Source: Deltaproteobacteria bacterium (GTDB lineage: Bacteria; Chloroflexota; Dehalococcoidia; Dehalococcoidales; BS750m-G39). Taken from it: a stretch of DNA of 64,000 bases. Under the pieces are notes generated by a model. It was not told where the DNA came from, ran no database searches, and saw nothing but the letters and a program-made list of their open reading frames with translations. Below are positions 10,282-20,341 of the stretch, piece by piece. The position numbers and the translations under genes are program-made. Positions within the stretch are counted from its first letter, which is position 1. Every line of letters begins with the position of its first letter. Location of the stretch: contig JAUVYB010000003.1 in NCBI GenBank assembly GCA_030603275.1, forward strand, positions 25,832 through 89,831, read 5' to 3'.

Positions 10282-11085
10282 TTGATTACTATAGGTATAA
10301 ATCCGGTAGCCTTCACCATAGGCGAGATGAGCGTCAGGTGGTACGGCGTTATGATTGCCCTGGCGGTGGTGCTGCTGATACTCTGGGTGGTGTGGCAGAT
10401 AAGGCGCGGGGCTGATATCTCCTACGATAGTCTTCTTACCGTGGCCCTGATAGCCATTCCCTCCGCGATAATAATATCAAGGTTGCTCCATATTATTGAC
10501 ATGCGGGGTTTTTATATGGCCAACCCCGGGCTGCTTTTGGGTTTTGGCGGTCTGACCATATGGGGGGCCATTCTGGGGGCGACTCTGGGCATCTGGGTTT
10601 ACAGCCGCTTTAGCGATTTTAAGTTCGGCTACTTCATGGACCTGGTGACACCGGCTGTCCTGCTGGCTCAGGCAGTGGGCAGGGTCGGCTGTACCATAAA
10701 CGGCTGCTGCTACGGAAAGGTCACCTCGCTGCCCTGGGGCATAGTCTATACTCACTCGGATAGCTACGGCCTTAACGCAAGCATTGAAGCCCTCTCAAAA
10801 GGGATGGGCTTACACCCAACCCAGCCTTATGAGATTATCTTTCTGCTTATTGTCTTCGGGGTACTGTTCTGGCTGAGGAGGCGCTTCCAGCCGGAAGGCT
10901 CCCTCTTCCTGATTTATCTCAGCATGTATTCAATATGGCGGCTGGGCCTTGGCTTCCTGCGGGACGGGACGGACTTTCTCTTTGGCTTACACCAGGCTCA
11001 GGTGATAGGCATTGTCGTCCTGCTGATTGTTGTCCCCATACTGGTGATGAGGACGCGCTGGATTAAAGGGGAAAGTAAGGGTTAG
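10282..11085 (+). CDS. lgt: prolipoprotein diacylglyceryl transferase
   Basis: VRWYGVMIALA, GRVGCTINGCCYG, HPTQPYE motifs; polytopic; TTG start. Confidence 0.94.
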   Translation: MITIGINPVAFTIGEMSVRWYGVMIALAVVLLILWVVWQIRRGADISYDSLLTVALIAIPSAIIISRLLHIIDMRGFYMANPGLLLGFGGLTIWGAILGATLGIWVYSRFSDFKFGYFMDLVTPAVLLAQAVGRVGCTINGCCYGKVTSLPWGIVYTHSDSYGLNASIEALSKGMGLHPTQPYEIIFLLIVFGVLFWLRRRFQPEGSLFLIYLSMYSIWRLGLGFLRDGTDFLFGLHQAQVIGIVVLLIVVPILVMRTRWIKGESKG

Positions 11086-11127
11086 GTAATCATAGGTAAA
11101 AGACTTAAGGGGTTTTAAGCGGGAACT

Positions 11128-11463
11128 CTAGTATCTTCTCGGCCTGCCGCCGCCTCTTCGGCCTCCACCACTACCACCCCTCCGGCCGCCGCCGTATGAA
11201 GAGTGTCCGCCCCGGCTATCGGTGCGAGGGCGAGCCTCGTTGATATCCATTGTGCGTTCCTGCAGTGTCTTTCCTTTGAGGCCGGCAATGGCCGCTTCTC
11301 CTTCTATTTTGGAGGGCATTTCAACAAAGGCAAAGCCCCTCGATTGTCCGCCATACTTGTCTTTGATAATATTAACCGCGCTCACTTCTCCAAAAGCGGC
11401 GAATTCCTGGCGCAGTTCCTCTTCAGTTACATCGCGGGACAGGTTGCCCACATAGATATTCAT
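11128..11463 (-). CDS. RRM-type RNA-binding protein with Gly-rich tail
   Basis: MNIYVGNLSRDVTEEEL RNP2 and GQSRGFAFVEM RNP1; tail GGGRRGGSGGGRRGGGRPRRY. Confidence 0.94.
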   Translation of the reverse strand: MNIYVGNLSRDVTEEELRQEFAAFGEVSAVNIIKDKYGGQSRGFAFVEMPSKIEGEAAIAGLKGKTLQERTMDINEARPRTDSRGGHSSYGGGRRGGSGGGRRGGGRPRRY

Positions 11464-11510
11464 ATTGACTCCCCTTTTTGTTGATGAGTACTTTTAGAGC
11501 CGCACTGGCA

Positions 11511-11696
11511 CTACCTGCCCATTCGCCTCCGCCGGGCACTCTTTTTGGCTTTCAGGCGCGCCGCGTCCCTCTTGGACAGGAAATAGCGATGAGTCTTGGC
11601 CTCACGCAGGATTCCTTCCATCTGTACCATCTTTTGAAAGCGCCTCAACAAGGAGTCCTGGCTTTCACCGTCACGTATTGAAACTTTCAATGACAT
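11511..11696 (-). CDS. rpsU: 30S ribosomal protein S21
   Basis: MSLKVSIRDGESQDSLLRRFQKMVQMEGILREAKTHRYF; start trimmed from the track's upstream ATG. Confidence 0.9.
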   Translation of the reverse strand: MSLKVSIRDGESQDSLLRRFQKMVQMEGILREAKTHRYFLSKRDAARLKAKKSARRRRMGR

Positions 11697-11776
11697 CATA
11701 CACCAACATATTTTAGTGACATACACGGGCCGGGTATAACCCCCGGCCCACGTATGTCCTTTAGCTCAACTCAGCC

Positions 11777-12082
11777 TTATCGGTTAAGTTTGACTTTGTT
11801 GTAGCACTCGCTACAATATACCGGCCTGCCCTCACGGGGCTCGAACGGTACCTCGGTCTCCTTACCACACTCGGCACATGTTACCGGGAACATCTGACGC
11901 CGGGACTGGTAGCCGTAGCTATCATTCCCGTAACGCTGTGATTTCCTGGCTTCACGGCATGCGGGACAGCGCTTGGGCTCGTTGGTATAGCCTTTAGATT
12001 GGAAGAACTCTTGTTCCTCGGCACTAAAGGTAAAATCAGCCCCGCAATCAGCACAGTGAAGTTGTTTGTCCTCAAAACTCAT
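11777..12082 (-). CDS. zinc-ribbon protein, paralog of 6181..6474
   Basis: MSFEDKQLHCADCGADFTFSAEEQEFFQSKGYTNEPKRCPACREARK...CAECGKETEVPFEPREGRPVYCSECY; start placed at ATG after GAGAGGAGG. Confidence 0.85.
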   Translation of the reverse strand: MSFEDKQLHCADCGADFTFSAEEQEFFQSKGYTNEPKRCPACREARKSQRYGNDSYGYQSRRQMFPVTCAECGKETEVPFEPREGRPVYCSECYNKVKLNR

Positions 12083-12196
12083 AGGATGACCTCCTCTCTC
12101 TAATAGTTGGCTAGAGTTGCGGTCATCCAAAACTTGAGTATAACTGGTTGTATTTGACTAAGTATGTGATAACCTAAACTTAAAACCACCGTAGAC

Positions 12197-12225
12197 ATTA
12201 TACACTAAAGGCAATACGTTGGCAA
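12197..12225 (-). promoter_or_regulatory. Sigma70-type promoter (TTGCCA-17-TATAAT on the - strand)
   Basis: Complement of TGGCAA 12220-12225 and ATTATA 12197-12202, 17-bp spacer. Confidence 0.6.
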
Positions 12226-12251
12226 GTGCAGGGTGACGGGCGGAATTTCTA

Positions 12252-12761
12252 CTATTCGGCAAAGCAGATTTTCCACTCGCCGTCTATTTTCATCAACTGA
12301 TAGGTGATGTGCCTGGGTTCCGCGAGCTTGGAGGGGGTGAGCTTCATTTTTATCTCAATCGTTTCGCCAGCGTTGATAGCTGGTTCCGCCTCTTCTTCCA
12401 CTCCAAGGGTGACGCCGAACATTTTCATCTGGCTTATCTCGCTGGTGAGGCTTGCCTCTCTTTCCTGTCCCCAGGATTCCTCCATACAGGCTAAGACGCC
12501 TTCCAAATCATAGTTGTTGAGGGCCTCCAAGTAGGTAAACACGGTCTGCCTGGCTGCTTCTATATCTTCCCCGGTGATGGCGGCTGGCGGCGGAGCCTCT
12601 TCTTCCTCTGTAGCTTCCGGCGTTGGGGTGCTGGTTAACGGTGTCTCGTCTTCTTGGACGGCTGGCGGCAGGTTAGTGTCCGGTGGTGCCTCCGGCGTTT
12701 GAGTGCAGGCCGCGCCGACTCCCAGGGCCAGGACCAGTAAACAGGCTAACGCTAGTTTCAT
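12252..12761 (-). CDS. putative lipoprotein with low-complexity linker and DUF4878-like C-terminal domain
   Basis: Signal peptide with LGVGAAC lipobox; Pro/Thr/Glu-rich linker; EAARQTVFTYLEALNNYDLEGVLACM. Confidence 0.6.
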   Translation of the reverse strand: MKLALACLLVLALGVGAACTQTPEAPPDTNLPPAVQEDETPLTSTPTPEATEEEEAPPPAAITGEDIEAARQTVFTYLEALNNYDLEGVLACMEESWGQEREASLTSEISQMKMFGVTLGVEEEAEPAINAGETIEIKMKLTPSKLAEPRHITYQLMKIDGEWKICFAE

Positions 12762-12860
12762 CGGTAACCTCCGTCTGATATATAATACCTAGCAATTCTA
12801 TGCATAGTCTCATGCTGGGCATCATTTGTCAAGACGGCAGGTAGCCGAAGTGTAGCCCGG

Positions 12861-14543
12861 CTATTTGACCGGGGCAAAGTCGAGGATATTCAGCCTGAGC
12901 TTCTCCCTGCCCTGCCACCGGTCTATCTCCAGGTTGTAGACAATATCAAGCTGGGGCGATATCTCGGCCAGGTAGCAGCCCAGCCGGAAGCCCACCCCGT
13001 CCCAGGCCGTGCCCCCCTGCCTCAGTTTCAGCCTCAGGTGCTGGGCGCCGTTACCCATGGTGCGGCAGTCGACTATCTCCGCCCGGCGGCTTAAGAATGT
13101 AGGCGATGGGTTGCCCCGGCCGAAGGGGGATAGCTGCTGGATGGTGTTAAAGGTATCCCCGCTTAAGTCAGGCAGGGTGACCTCGGCATCGATATCCAGC
13201 CGGGGGCGGAGGTCAGCTCCGGCCAGCTGTTCGGCGGCTTGCCGGGAGAGATACTGCTCAAGTTTGGGCAGGTTTCTGGTGGGCAGGGTGAACCCGGCCG
13301 CCTGCGAGTGACCGCCGAAGTGGGAAAGCAGGTGGCTGCATCCGGTCAGGGCTGCGATGATATTAAACTCGGGGATACTGCGGCCGCTGCCGCTGCTGAG
13401 CTTCTCGCCGGTCCTGATGACCAGGGCCGGGCGGTAGAACTCCTCGGCCAGCCTCCCCGCCACCAGCCCGGCGATGCCCACCGGGTAGTCGCTGCCGGCG
13501 GCAATCAAGAGCGGTGAAATCCCCTGGCCCAATACCTGCTCTCTGGCTTTGGCCTGTACCTTGGCGGTCAGCCGCTGACGTTCGGCGTTTTTCTGCTCCA
13601 GCCATACCGCCAGCCCCTCCGCTTCTTTGGGGGAGTCGGTCATCAGCAGTTTATAGCTGGTCATGGCATGGGCTAATCTTCCGGCGGCGTTCAGGCGCGG
13701 GGCGATAACCCAGGAGATACTCTCGGCGTCAAGGCTGCCCGGGCTTAAGTTAGCCTGGGCCATAATCTCGCGCAGCCCGAGGCGCGGGCTGGTATTCATT
13801 AATTTAAGCCCCTCTTTAACCAGGTAGCGGTTCTCCCCGAAAAGTGGGGCCATGTCGGCCACCGTCCCTATGGCAATCAGGTCAAACAGCCCGTCAAGCT
13901 GTTCCTCCTTGCCGATGCCTTGGAGAATAGCCTGGAGCAGCTTGCCGGCGACGCCGGCGCCGGTCAGTTCGGGAAAGGGGTAGGCGGAGTCGGCCCGCTT
14001 GGGATTAACCACGGCCACGGCGGGCGGAATTTCGGGCAGGGGGGTGTGGTGGTCGGTGATAATTATATCCAATTTAAGCCTATTGGCCCGCTTGACCTCG
14101 GCCAGGGCGGTGATGCCGCAGTCGACGCTGATAACCAGGCTGATGCCCTGCTGGTGCAGCTTTTCCAGGGCGGCGTTTTTAAGCCCGTAGCCCTCGGTGA
14201 CGCGGTGGGGGATGTAGGGGATGACCTTGCCGCCGAGTCGGGACAGCCCCTGGACGAGCAGGGCGGTGCCGGTGATGCCGTCGGCGTCGAAGTCGCCGTA
14301 GATGGCGATGTTCTCCCCGGAGAGAAGGGCCTGGTAGACTCTGGCTACCGCCGGCTGGATATCGGGTAACAGTGAAGGGTCACCGGAAAGCCGTCTGTCA
14401 GCGGTGATGAACGGTTCTAATTGTGAAGGCTCGGTAAGCCCGCGGTTATATAAAAGTTGGGCTATTAAGGGGGAGAGACCTAAGTTAAAGGCCAGATTTT
14501 TGTCTGGAACCGGTGGCAGCAGATTCCAGCGGTAATGAGTCAA
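12861..14543 (-). CDS. recJ: single-stranded-DNA-specific exonuclease RecJ
   Basis: YGDFDADGITGTALL, SVDCGITA, ITDHHTP, FGGHSQAAGFT motifs. Confidence 0.95.
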   Translation of the reverse strand: MTHYRWNLLPPVPDKNLAFNLGLSPLIAQLLYNRGLTEPSQLEPFITADRRLSGDPSLLPDIQPAVARVYQALLSGENIAIYGDFDADGITGTALLVQGLSRLGGKVIPYIPHRVTEGYGLKNAALEKLHQQGISLVISVDCGITALAEVKRANRLKLDIIITDHHTPLPEIPPAVAVVNPKRADSAYPFPELTGAGVAGKLLQAILQGIGKEEQLDGLFDLIAIGTVADMAPLFGENRYLVKEGLKLMNTSPRLGLREIMAQANLSPGSLDAESISWVIAPRLNAAGRLAHAMTSYKLLMTDSPKEAEGLAVWLEQKNAERQRLTAKVQAKAREQVLGQGISPLLIAAGSDYPVGIAGLVAGRLAEEFYRPALVIRTGEKLSSGSGRSIPEFNIIAALTGCSHLLSHFGGHSQAAGFTLPTRNLPKLEQYLSRQAAEQLAGADLRPRLDIDAEVTLPDLSGDTFNTIQQLSPFGRGNPSPTFLSRRAEIVDCRTMGNGAQHLRLKLRQGGTAWDGVGFRLGCYLAEISPQLDIVYNLEIDRWQGREKLRLNILDFAPVK

Positions 14544-14545
14544 AT

Positions 14546-15799
14546 CTACCTCTCGGGGTACTCCCGGAAGACCAGCACCGAGTTGTGCCCGCCGAAGCCG
14601 AAGGAGTTGGACAGGGCGGTAGTAACTTTAGTCTGGCGGGCCACATTGGGCACGTAATCTAAATCGCACTCAGGGTCGGGGTGGGTGAGGTTTATTGTCG
14701 GCGGTATGATGCCGTTCCGGATAGCCATGATGCATATTACCGCCTCAACGGCGCCGGCACTCCCCACCAGGTGCCCCATCATTGACTTGGTGGAGCTTAT
14801 CGGAATCCGGTAGGCGCGCTCGCCGAATACCATCTTTATCGCCTTGGTCTCCATCTTGTCGTTGAGCATGGTGGATGTGCCGTGGGCGTTGATGTAGTCA
14901 ATCTCATCGGGCTTTATATCGGCTTTATCCAGCGCCCGCTGCACCGCCAGGGCGGCACCGGCGCCGCTCTCAATGGGGGCGGTGATGTGATAGGCATCGG
15001 CGCTGGCTCCGTAGGAAAGCAGCTCGGCCAGTATTTTAGCCCCCCGCGCCCGGGCGTAGGCCAGGTCTTCCAGAATGAGGACGCCTGACCCCTCCCCGAT
15101 GACGAAGCCGTCGCGCTCGGCGTCGAAGGGGCGGGAGGCGAGCTGCGGCTCATCGTTGCGGGTAGAGATAGCCTTCATGGCGTTAAAGGCGCTGACGCCC
15201 ACCGGGTTGATTATGGCCTCGCTGCCGCCGGTTACCATCACCTTGGCATCGCCGCGCTTGATAGTCTCGTAGGCAAAGCCGATGGCGTCCGAGCCGCTGG
15301 AGCAGGCCGAGGTAGTGCACAGGTTGGGGCCCTTTACCCCCAGAATGATGGATATCTGGGCGGCGGCTATATTGGGCATTATCATCGGGATGAGGAAAGG
15401 GCTTACCCGGTCGGCGCCCCTCTCCAGCAAGACCTTGGTTTGTTCAAAGAGGGTGGTCAGTCCCCCGATGCCGCTGCCGATGACGATGCCGATGTCGTCT
15501 TTATTGATGGCGTCGATTTGCAGCCCCGAATGCTTCACCGCCTCAAGGCTGGCGGCTACCGCCATCTGGGAGAATCGGTCGTTGCGGCGGGCGTCCTTGT
15601 GGTTCATATAATTGGTGGGATCAAAGCCTTTTACCTCGCCGGCAATCTTGGTCTCAAAGCCCTCGGTATCAAATAGGGTGATGCGGTCCACCCCGGGCTG
15701 GCCGCTGGTAAGGGCTTCCCAGGTGGCTTTAACGTCCAGGCCGAGGGGGCAGACCATCCCCATGCCGGTAACTACTACTCTATTGTTCTCATTTGACAT
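14546..15799 (-). CDS. fabF: beta-ketoacyl-ACP synthase II
   Basis: MSNENNRVVVTGMGMVCPLGLDV...TTSACSSGSDAI...NAHGTSTMLND...SMMGHLVGSAGAVEAV; N-terminus trimmed from track start 15901. Confidence 0.93.
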   Translation of the reverse strand: MSNENNRVVVTGMGMVCPLGLDVKATWEALTSGQPGVDRITLFDTEGFETKIAGEVKGFDPTNYMNHKDARRNDRFSQMAVAASLEAVKHSGLQIDAINKDDIGIVIGSGIGGLTTLFEQTKVLLERGADRVSPFLIPMIMPNIAAAQISIILGVKGPNLCTTSACSSGSDAIGFAYETIKRGDAKVMVTGGSEAIINPVGVSAFNAMKAISTRNDEPQLASRPFDAERDGFVIGEGSGVLILEDLAYARARGAKILAELLSYGASADAYHITAPIESGAGAALAVQRALDKADIKPDEIDYINAHGTSTMLNDKMETKAIKMVFGERAYRIPISSTKSMMGHLVGSAGAVEAVICIMAIRNGIIPPTINLTHPDPECDLDYVPNVARQTKVTTALSNSFGFGGHNSVLVFREYPER

Positions 15800-15894
15800 A
15801 ACATTAATGGGGGGAAACAGATATCGGTTAGCTATTTGTACCATAATTTCGGTTTCTCTGCAAGGAAAGCCCGTATTTGAGGCGGGTTTTTTTA

Positions 15895-16147
15895 GCCCCA
15901 CCCCCGTTTATATCTTTTGTTTTTCTTCCCGCCCTCCCACCCTTATGGAAGGGCTAAAGCCCTTTACCCCTCCCCATTGTCTTTTTCCCGCACCACCCAC
16001 CCTTTAAAGCTTAACGCTTAGTCCCCCTCCCCCTAAAAAGTTGCTAACCAAGTGGGGTGTTTAAGAGGGGGCTTTAGCCCCCTCTTCTTAAAAAATACTT
16101 CCCCCTCCCTTGTAAGGGAGGGGGACAAAGGGGGTGGGTTGGTAGGC
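15895..16147. repeat. composite intergenic repeat block
   Basis: AAGGGCTAAAGCCCTT; AAGAGGGGGCTTTAGCCCCCTCTT; CCCCCTCCCTTGTAAGGGAGGGGG. Confidence 0.8.
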
Positions 16148-16149
16148 AA

Positions 16150-17427
16150 ATGACTAGTCTATTTGACCAGTTTAGATTCTCGCCATATAATTTCAATGCA
16201 ATGGTTAGAAGCCCGGAAACAACAAGGATTGCCTTAGACACGGTGGGCTGTAAGCTCAATCAGGCTGAAACCCAGCTTCTGGCCCGGCAGTTTGCCCAGG
16301 CCGGGTACCGGCTGGTGCCGCCTGATGACGTGGCTGATGTCTATGTGCTCAATACCTGCACCGTGACCCGTGTCGCCGATGGCAAATGCCGCCGCCTGCT
16401 TAAGTCCGCCCGCCGCCACAATCCCGGCGCCCTGGTGGTGGCCATCGGCTGCTACGCCCAGCGCGCCCGCCAGGAGCTGTCCCGGATTAAGGGCGTTGAC
16501 CTTGTTCTGGATAACAGCCAGAAGATGGATTTGCTGCCCCGCCTTGAGGAATCGGGGCGCCTGACTCGCCCCGAGGCAGTTTCAGCCCGCGCTGATTTCA
16601 GGACCCGCGCTTTTATTAAGGTGCAGGACGGCTGTGATAACTTCTGCTCTTACTGCATCGTGCCGCTGGTGCGGGGCAGGGAGAAGAGCCTGCCTTTAAA
16701 ACAGGTTATTGATGAGGTCAGCCACCGCGTTGTCGACGGCTATAAAGAGGTGGTACTAACCGGCACCGAAATAGGCTCATACAGCCATGAGGGAATTGGC
16801 TTAAAGGAACTGCTCCGGCGAATTTTAGAGAAGACCGGGGTGGTCAGATTAAGGCTCTCCTCCCTCCAGCCCCAGGAGATAACCCCCGAACTTATCGGGC
16901 TCTGGCAGGACGAGAGGCTGTGCCGCCACTTCCACCTCTCCCTGCAGAGCGGCAGCGATGCCGTGTTAAAGCGGATGAAGCGGCGCTATACTACCGCCGA
17001 TTATAAGCGGGCGGTAGACTTAATAAGGAACGCTGTGCCCGGCGTGGCTATTACCACCGATGTTATCGTCGGCTTCCCCGGCGAGACCGATGACGAGTAT
17101 AAAGAGAGCTATAATTTTGCCAGGCAGACGAATTTTGCCCGTATCCATGTCTTTTCTTACTCCCCCCGCCCCGGAACCCGGGCCGCCGATATGCCTCAAC
17201 AGGTAGACGATAGGGTCAAGCGGGAGCGGAGCCGCAGGATGCTGGCTCTGGGGAGGGCCTGTGTCCGCAATTTCAGGAAAGGATTCCTGGGTAAAACCAT
17301 GCTCGTACTGTGGGAGAAGGAGAGCGGCGGCGTCTGGTCCGGCCTCACCGATAACTACATCAGGGCATACACCAAAAGCGACGAGGATTTGACCAATCAG
17401 CTCCTGCCGGTAGAGCTGGCGGAGTAA
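16150..17427 (+). CDS. mtaB: MiaB-family tRNA methylthiotransferase (MtaB type)
   Basis: GCKLNQAETQ, VLNTCTVT, radical SAM CDNFCSYCIVP. Confidence 0.9.
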   Translation: MTSLFDQFRFSPYNFNAMVRSPETTRIALDTVGCKLNQAETQLLARQFAQAGYRLVPPDDVADVYVLNTCTVTRVADGKCRRLLKSARRHNPGALVVAIGCYAQRARQELSRIKGVDLVLDNSQKMDLLPRLEESGRLTRPEAVSARADFRTRAFIKVQDGCDNFCSYCIVPLVRGREKSLPLKQVIDEVSHRVVDGYKEVVLTGTEIGSYSHEGIGLKELLRRILEKTGVVRLRLSSLQPQEITPELIGLWQDERLCRHFHLSLQSGSDAVLKRMKRRYTTADYKRAVDLIRNAVPGVAITTDVIVGFPGETDDEYKESYNFARQTNFARIHVFSYSPRPGTRAADMPQQVDDRVKRERSRRMLALGRACVRNFRKGFLGKTMLVLWEKESGGVWSGLTDNYIRAYTKSDEDLTNQLLPVELAE

Positions 17428-17430
17428 TTT

Positions 17431-17961
17431 CTATATATCCAGCCCCAGCACTACTGAAGTCTCAATCTGGCGCCGCGGGATGTCCCAGTAGGTCTCCAGC
17501 AGCTCGTCCTTATTCAGCTCCAGGTTAAAGCCGTGCTTCTGGTAGAAGTCGATTGCCCAGCGGGCGTCAGCCCAGGTTCCCACCAGCAGGCGGCGGGTAT
17601 TAACCAGCGTCTTGAGGTGGTTTAGAAGTTCACTGCCTATTCCCTTTTTCTGCCATTGGGGCAGTACATAGGAGTGGCGGATAAGGGTTATATCCTTAAT
17701 CGGTTGAAACCCCATCACCCCCACCAGTTCCCTGTCCTCCTCCCAGCCAAAGAAGGTCATCTGCTTGATTTCCCGCTCCAGCTCTTCTCTGGGCATGTAG
17801 GGCTGGGGGTAGCAGTCGGCGGGGATAGAACCCTCATAGGCTCTGGCGGCCTCATTAATAATAAGGTATATCCGGTCTAAATCCTGTGGCTGGCACTGGC
17901 GAATCATTAGCCCTAAGTATACCGAGTCAGCAGGAAGGTGGTCAACTTTACCCCCCCCCAC
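17431..17961 (-). CDS. GNAT-family N-acetyltransferase
   Basis: RHSYVLPQWQKKGIGSELLNHL acetyl-CoA site pattern; DFYQKHGF. Confidence 0.85.
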   Translation of the reverse strand: MGGGKVDHLPADSVYLGLMIRQCQPQDLDRIYLIINEAARAYEGSIPADCYPQPYMPREELEREIKQMTFFGWEEDRELVGVMGFQPIKDITLIRHSYVLPQWQKKGIGSELLNHLKTLVNTRRLLVGTWADARWAIDFYQKHGFNLELNKDELLETYWDIPRRQIETSVVLGLDI

Positions 17962-18067
17962 CCCGGTGGCAGGGTATTACTCCTTGGTGACAAAAGGGTA
18001 ACTATTTGACCACTGGCAACTTACCCCCTTGTGATATTATTGTATTACACTTGAGTTTATTACCCTA

Positions 18068-18097
18068 TTGACAAATGACCCCGCAATGGTTTAAAAT
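18068..18097 (+). promoter_or_regulatory. putative promoter TTGACA-18-TAAAAT of the two-component operon
   Basis: TTGACA 18068-18073 and TAAAAT 18092-18097. Confidence 0.5.
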
Positions 18098-18238
18098 GTG
18101 ACCACTGGCATTATTCCCTTCGGGGCAGGATAAAACCTTATGACTTGGCGGGTGTGCCAGTTGTGGTGGTGGGTGCTTCTACTGGTTCGCCTGAATTACA
18201 GTAGAAGGGTTTCAAAACTTTAAGAATAGAGGAATGTT

Positions 18239-18943
18239 ATGCCGCGTGTGAGAGACCTGCCTCCATTTGGTAAGACCTGCTATTTATCAGAGAAGCAAAT
18301 CACCGCTCCCTCTATTGAAATTCAAGAAGCCGAACGTATCATCCTAGAGATACATGACGGGCCCGCCCAGACTTTAACCTCCGCTTTCCAGTGCCTTCAG
18401 ACTGTTGACCAGGTTGCCCGCCCTTATTTTGTCCAGCGCCCGGAATTAGACCGGTTATTCAGCCGGGCAGTGGGGCTGGTAAGGCAGGCCGTTCGGGAAA
18501 CCAGGGAGATAATCAATGGCGCTGTCCCGGCGGCGCTTGAAGCTCATGGTCTGGTGGCGGTAGTGCGGCAGGAGCTGAAGCAATTGGAGGAGGAGAGCGG
18601 CTGTAAAATTGAGTTCTATTCCAGCGCCTGGCCCACCCTTCACGGGCAGGCGGAGCTGGCTATCTACCGCATCATACACGAAGCTGTTAGCAACGTCAGG
18701 AAACACGCCCGATCGCCCAGGCTTGAGATAGAGATGAACCAGAAAGGAAAGCGTCTCCTGGTGAGGGTGAAAGACTGGGGAATCGGGTTCCCGCCCGATA
18801 AACTGGAGTCATCACCTTCCGGTAATTCCCTGGGGCTGTTGAGTATGCGCCGGCGCGCCGAGCTTCTGGGAGGCACTTTCAGTATAAGCACTGCCCTGGG
18901 CAAGAGCACGGAAATCACAGTGGATATTCCCTGGCGAAAATAA
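18239..18943 (+). CDS. cytosolic NarL-type sensor histidine kinase (HisKA_3 + HATPase)
   Basis: ILEIHDGPAQTLTSAFQ phosphoacceptor, HEAVSNVRKHA N-box, DWGIGF and GLLSMRRRAELLGG. Confidence 0.9.
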   Translation: MPRVRDLPPFGKTCYLSEKQITAPSIEIQEAERIILEIHDGPAQTLTSAFQCLQTVDQVARPYFVQRPELDRLFSRAVGLVRQAVRETREIINGAVPAALEAHGLVAVVRQELKQLEEESGCKIEFYSSAWPTLHGQAELAIYRIIHEAVSNVRKHARSPRLEIEMNQKGKRLLVRVKDWGIGFPPDKLESSPSGNSLGLLSMRRRAELLGGTFSISTALGKSTEITVDIPWRK

Positions 18944-18949
18944 ACCGGA

Positions 18950-19627
18950 GTGAGAATGGGGAAAATAAGGGTACTGATTGTGGACGACCATCCAGTAGTT
19001 TTGGAAGGGCTCCGCACCATGCTGTCCACTGACCGTAATATAGAGATTGTCGGTGAAGCCTGCGATGGCGCCGAGGCAGTAGCCATAGTGGAGGACAAGG
19101 AGCCCAGTGTGGTGCTGATGGACATTCGCATGCCCAATATGGATGGCATCCAGGCTACCCGCCAAATCAAACGCCAGTCCTCCTCCACGGCGGTTATCAT
19201 GCTCACCATGTATGACACTGATGCCTATGTCGTTGATGCGGTGCGGGCCGGAGCCAGCGGCTACCTGCTTAAGGACGCCACCCGGGAGCTGGTGGTTGAC
19301 ACTATACGGGCGGTGAACAGCGGCGCCACGCTAATTAAGACCAGCCTCTTCACCGAAGCCATATCCTCCTTAGGCCAGTCGCAGAAGGGTCGTCAGCCGA
19401 TGGAGACAAGCTCCCCCGAAAATGGTATGGAGCGGCTGACAGCCCGGGAAAGGGAAGTACTCAAACTGGCGGCGGTGGGGTATAGCAACAAGGACATAGC
19501 CAAAGAGCTCAATATTACCCAGGATACGGTGAAAAAGCATATGCAGAGTATCCTAGGTAAATTACATGCCTCCAGCCGGATTCATGCCGCTATACAGGCG
19601 ACTCGTGCTGGCATTATAAAATACTAG
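18950..19627 (+). CDS. NarL/LuxR-family response regulator
   Basis: REC domain VLIVDDHPVVLEGLRTML, LMDIRMPNMDG; LTAREREVLKLAAVGYSNKDIAKELNITQDTVKKHM. Confidence 0.95.
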   Translation: MRMGKIRVLIVDDHPVVLEGLRTMLSTDRNIEIVGEACDGAEAVAIVEDKEPSVVLMDIRMPNMDGIQATRQIKRQSSSTAVIMLTMYDTDAYVVDAVRAGASGYLLKDATRELVVDTIRAVNSGATLIKTSLFTEAISSLGQSQKGRQPMETSSPENGMERLTAREREVLKLAAVGYSNKDIAKELNITQDTVKKHMQSILGKLHASSRIHAAIQATRAGIIKY

Positions 19628-19669
19628 CTATTTTTAACCGGCGGGTAGTACCCACCCGCAGGAGGAAGA

Positions 19670-20149
19670 GTGGACAGTAAGATTACACCAATGGGGGTTG
19701 TCGTACCGGGAGTCAACAATTATGCTATATATAGCCAATTGTCTCCCGTTTGTCCACGCAACCTGCTAGGGATAGCCATAATCACTGCTGGGATAGAAGG
19801 GCAGTTAATGAATAGTTTTGAGATATTTGGAACGGATTTTGGACAAGATGACATTAGACAACAGAATAAGGGAACACAGCGCACCTTTAATGACGATATT
19901 AATGCCATCGCCTATGGGGTAGCGGCCTGGTTCGAGGAAAACTCCGGTTATTCGGATAACGTAACCGGAATGACCATAGAAATCGCGCGGAAGCTGGGGG
20001 TGCCGGAGAAAGAGATAGGGAAATGGGCAGCTCGCCGCTCAACCTTGAATGCGAAGAGGGTTAAGCCAATCAGGACCCTCATGCAGAGGCTGTGCTCTGA
20101 GCCGGCCACCGAAGAGTTGAGGAAGATGACAAAGACGAGGGAGGTGTAA
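19670..20149 (+). CDS. hypothetical protein
   Basis: 159-aa ORF with GTG start downstream of the response regulator; no family recognised. Confidence 0.45.
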   Translation: MDSKITPMGVVVPGVNNYAIYSQLSPVCPRNLLGIAIITAGIEGQLMNSFEIFGTDFGQDDIRQQNKGTQRTFNDDINAIAYGVAAWFEENSGYSDNVTGMTIEIARKLGVPEKEIGKWAARRSTLNAKRVKPIRTLMQRLCSEPATEELRKMTKTREV

Positions 20150-20341
20150 CTGCCGTAGTTGATGGGTTTTACCCTGCGTGCCTTCAACGCCTTTAACACG
20201 GAGGCATGCTCCCTTTGCAGCGCCCTGGGGTGATGAAGACCTGCTCAAAAAATAAAAAAAAATTTTTATAGGGGCACTGGCTATCTTCATATCCCGGGGC
20301 GCTAAATAAAACATCGACGGCGGTTTGGGGAAGCGATTATA

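Noticed and set aside
15860-15895. Small hairpin with T-run (GCCCGTATTTGAGGCGGGTTTTTTT) upstream of fabF
   Set aside because: Short stem and wrong orientation for a fabF attenuator; could be a chance or + strand terminator, not supported further.
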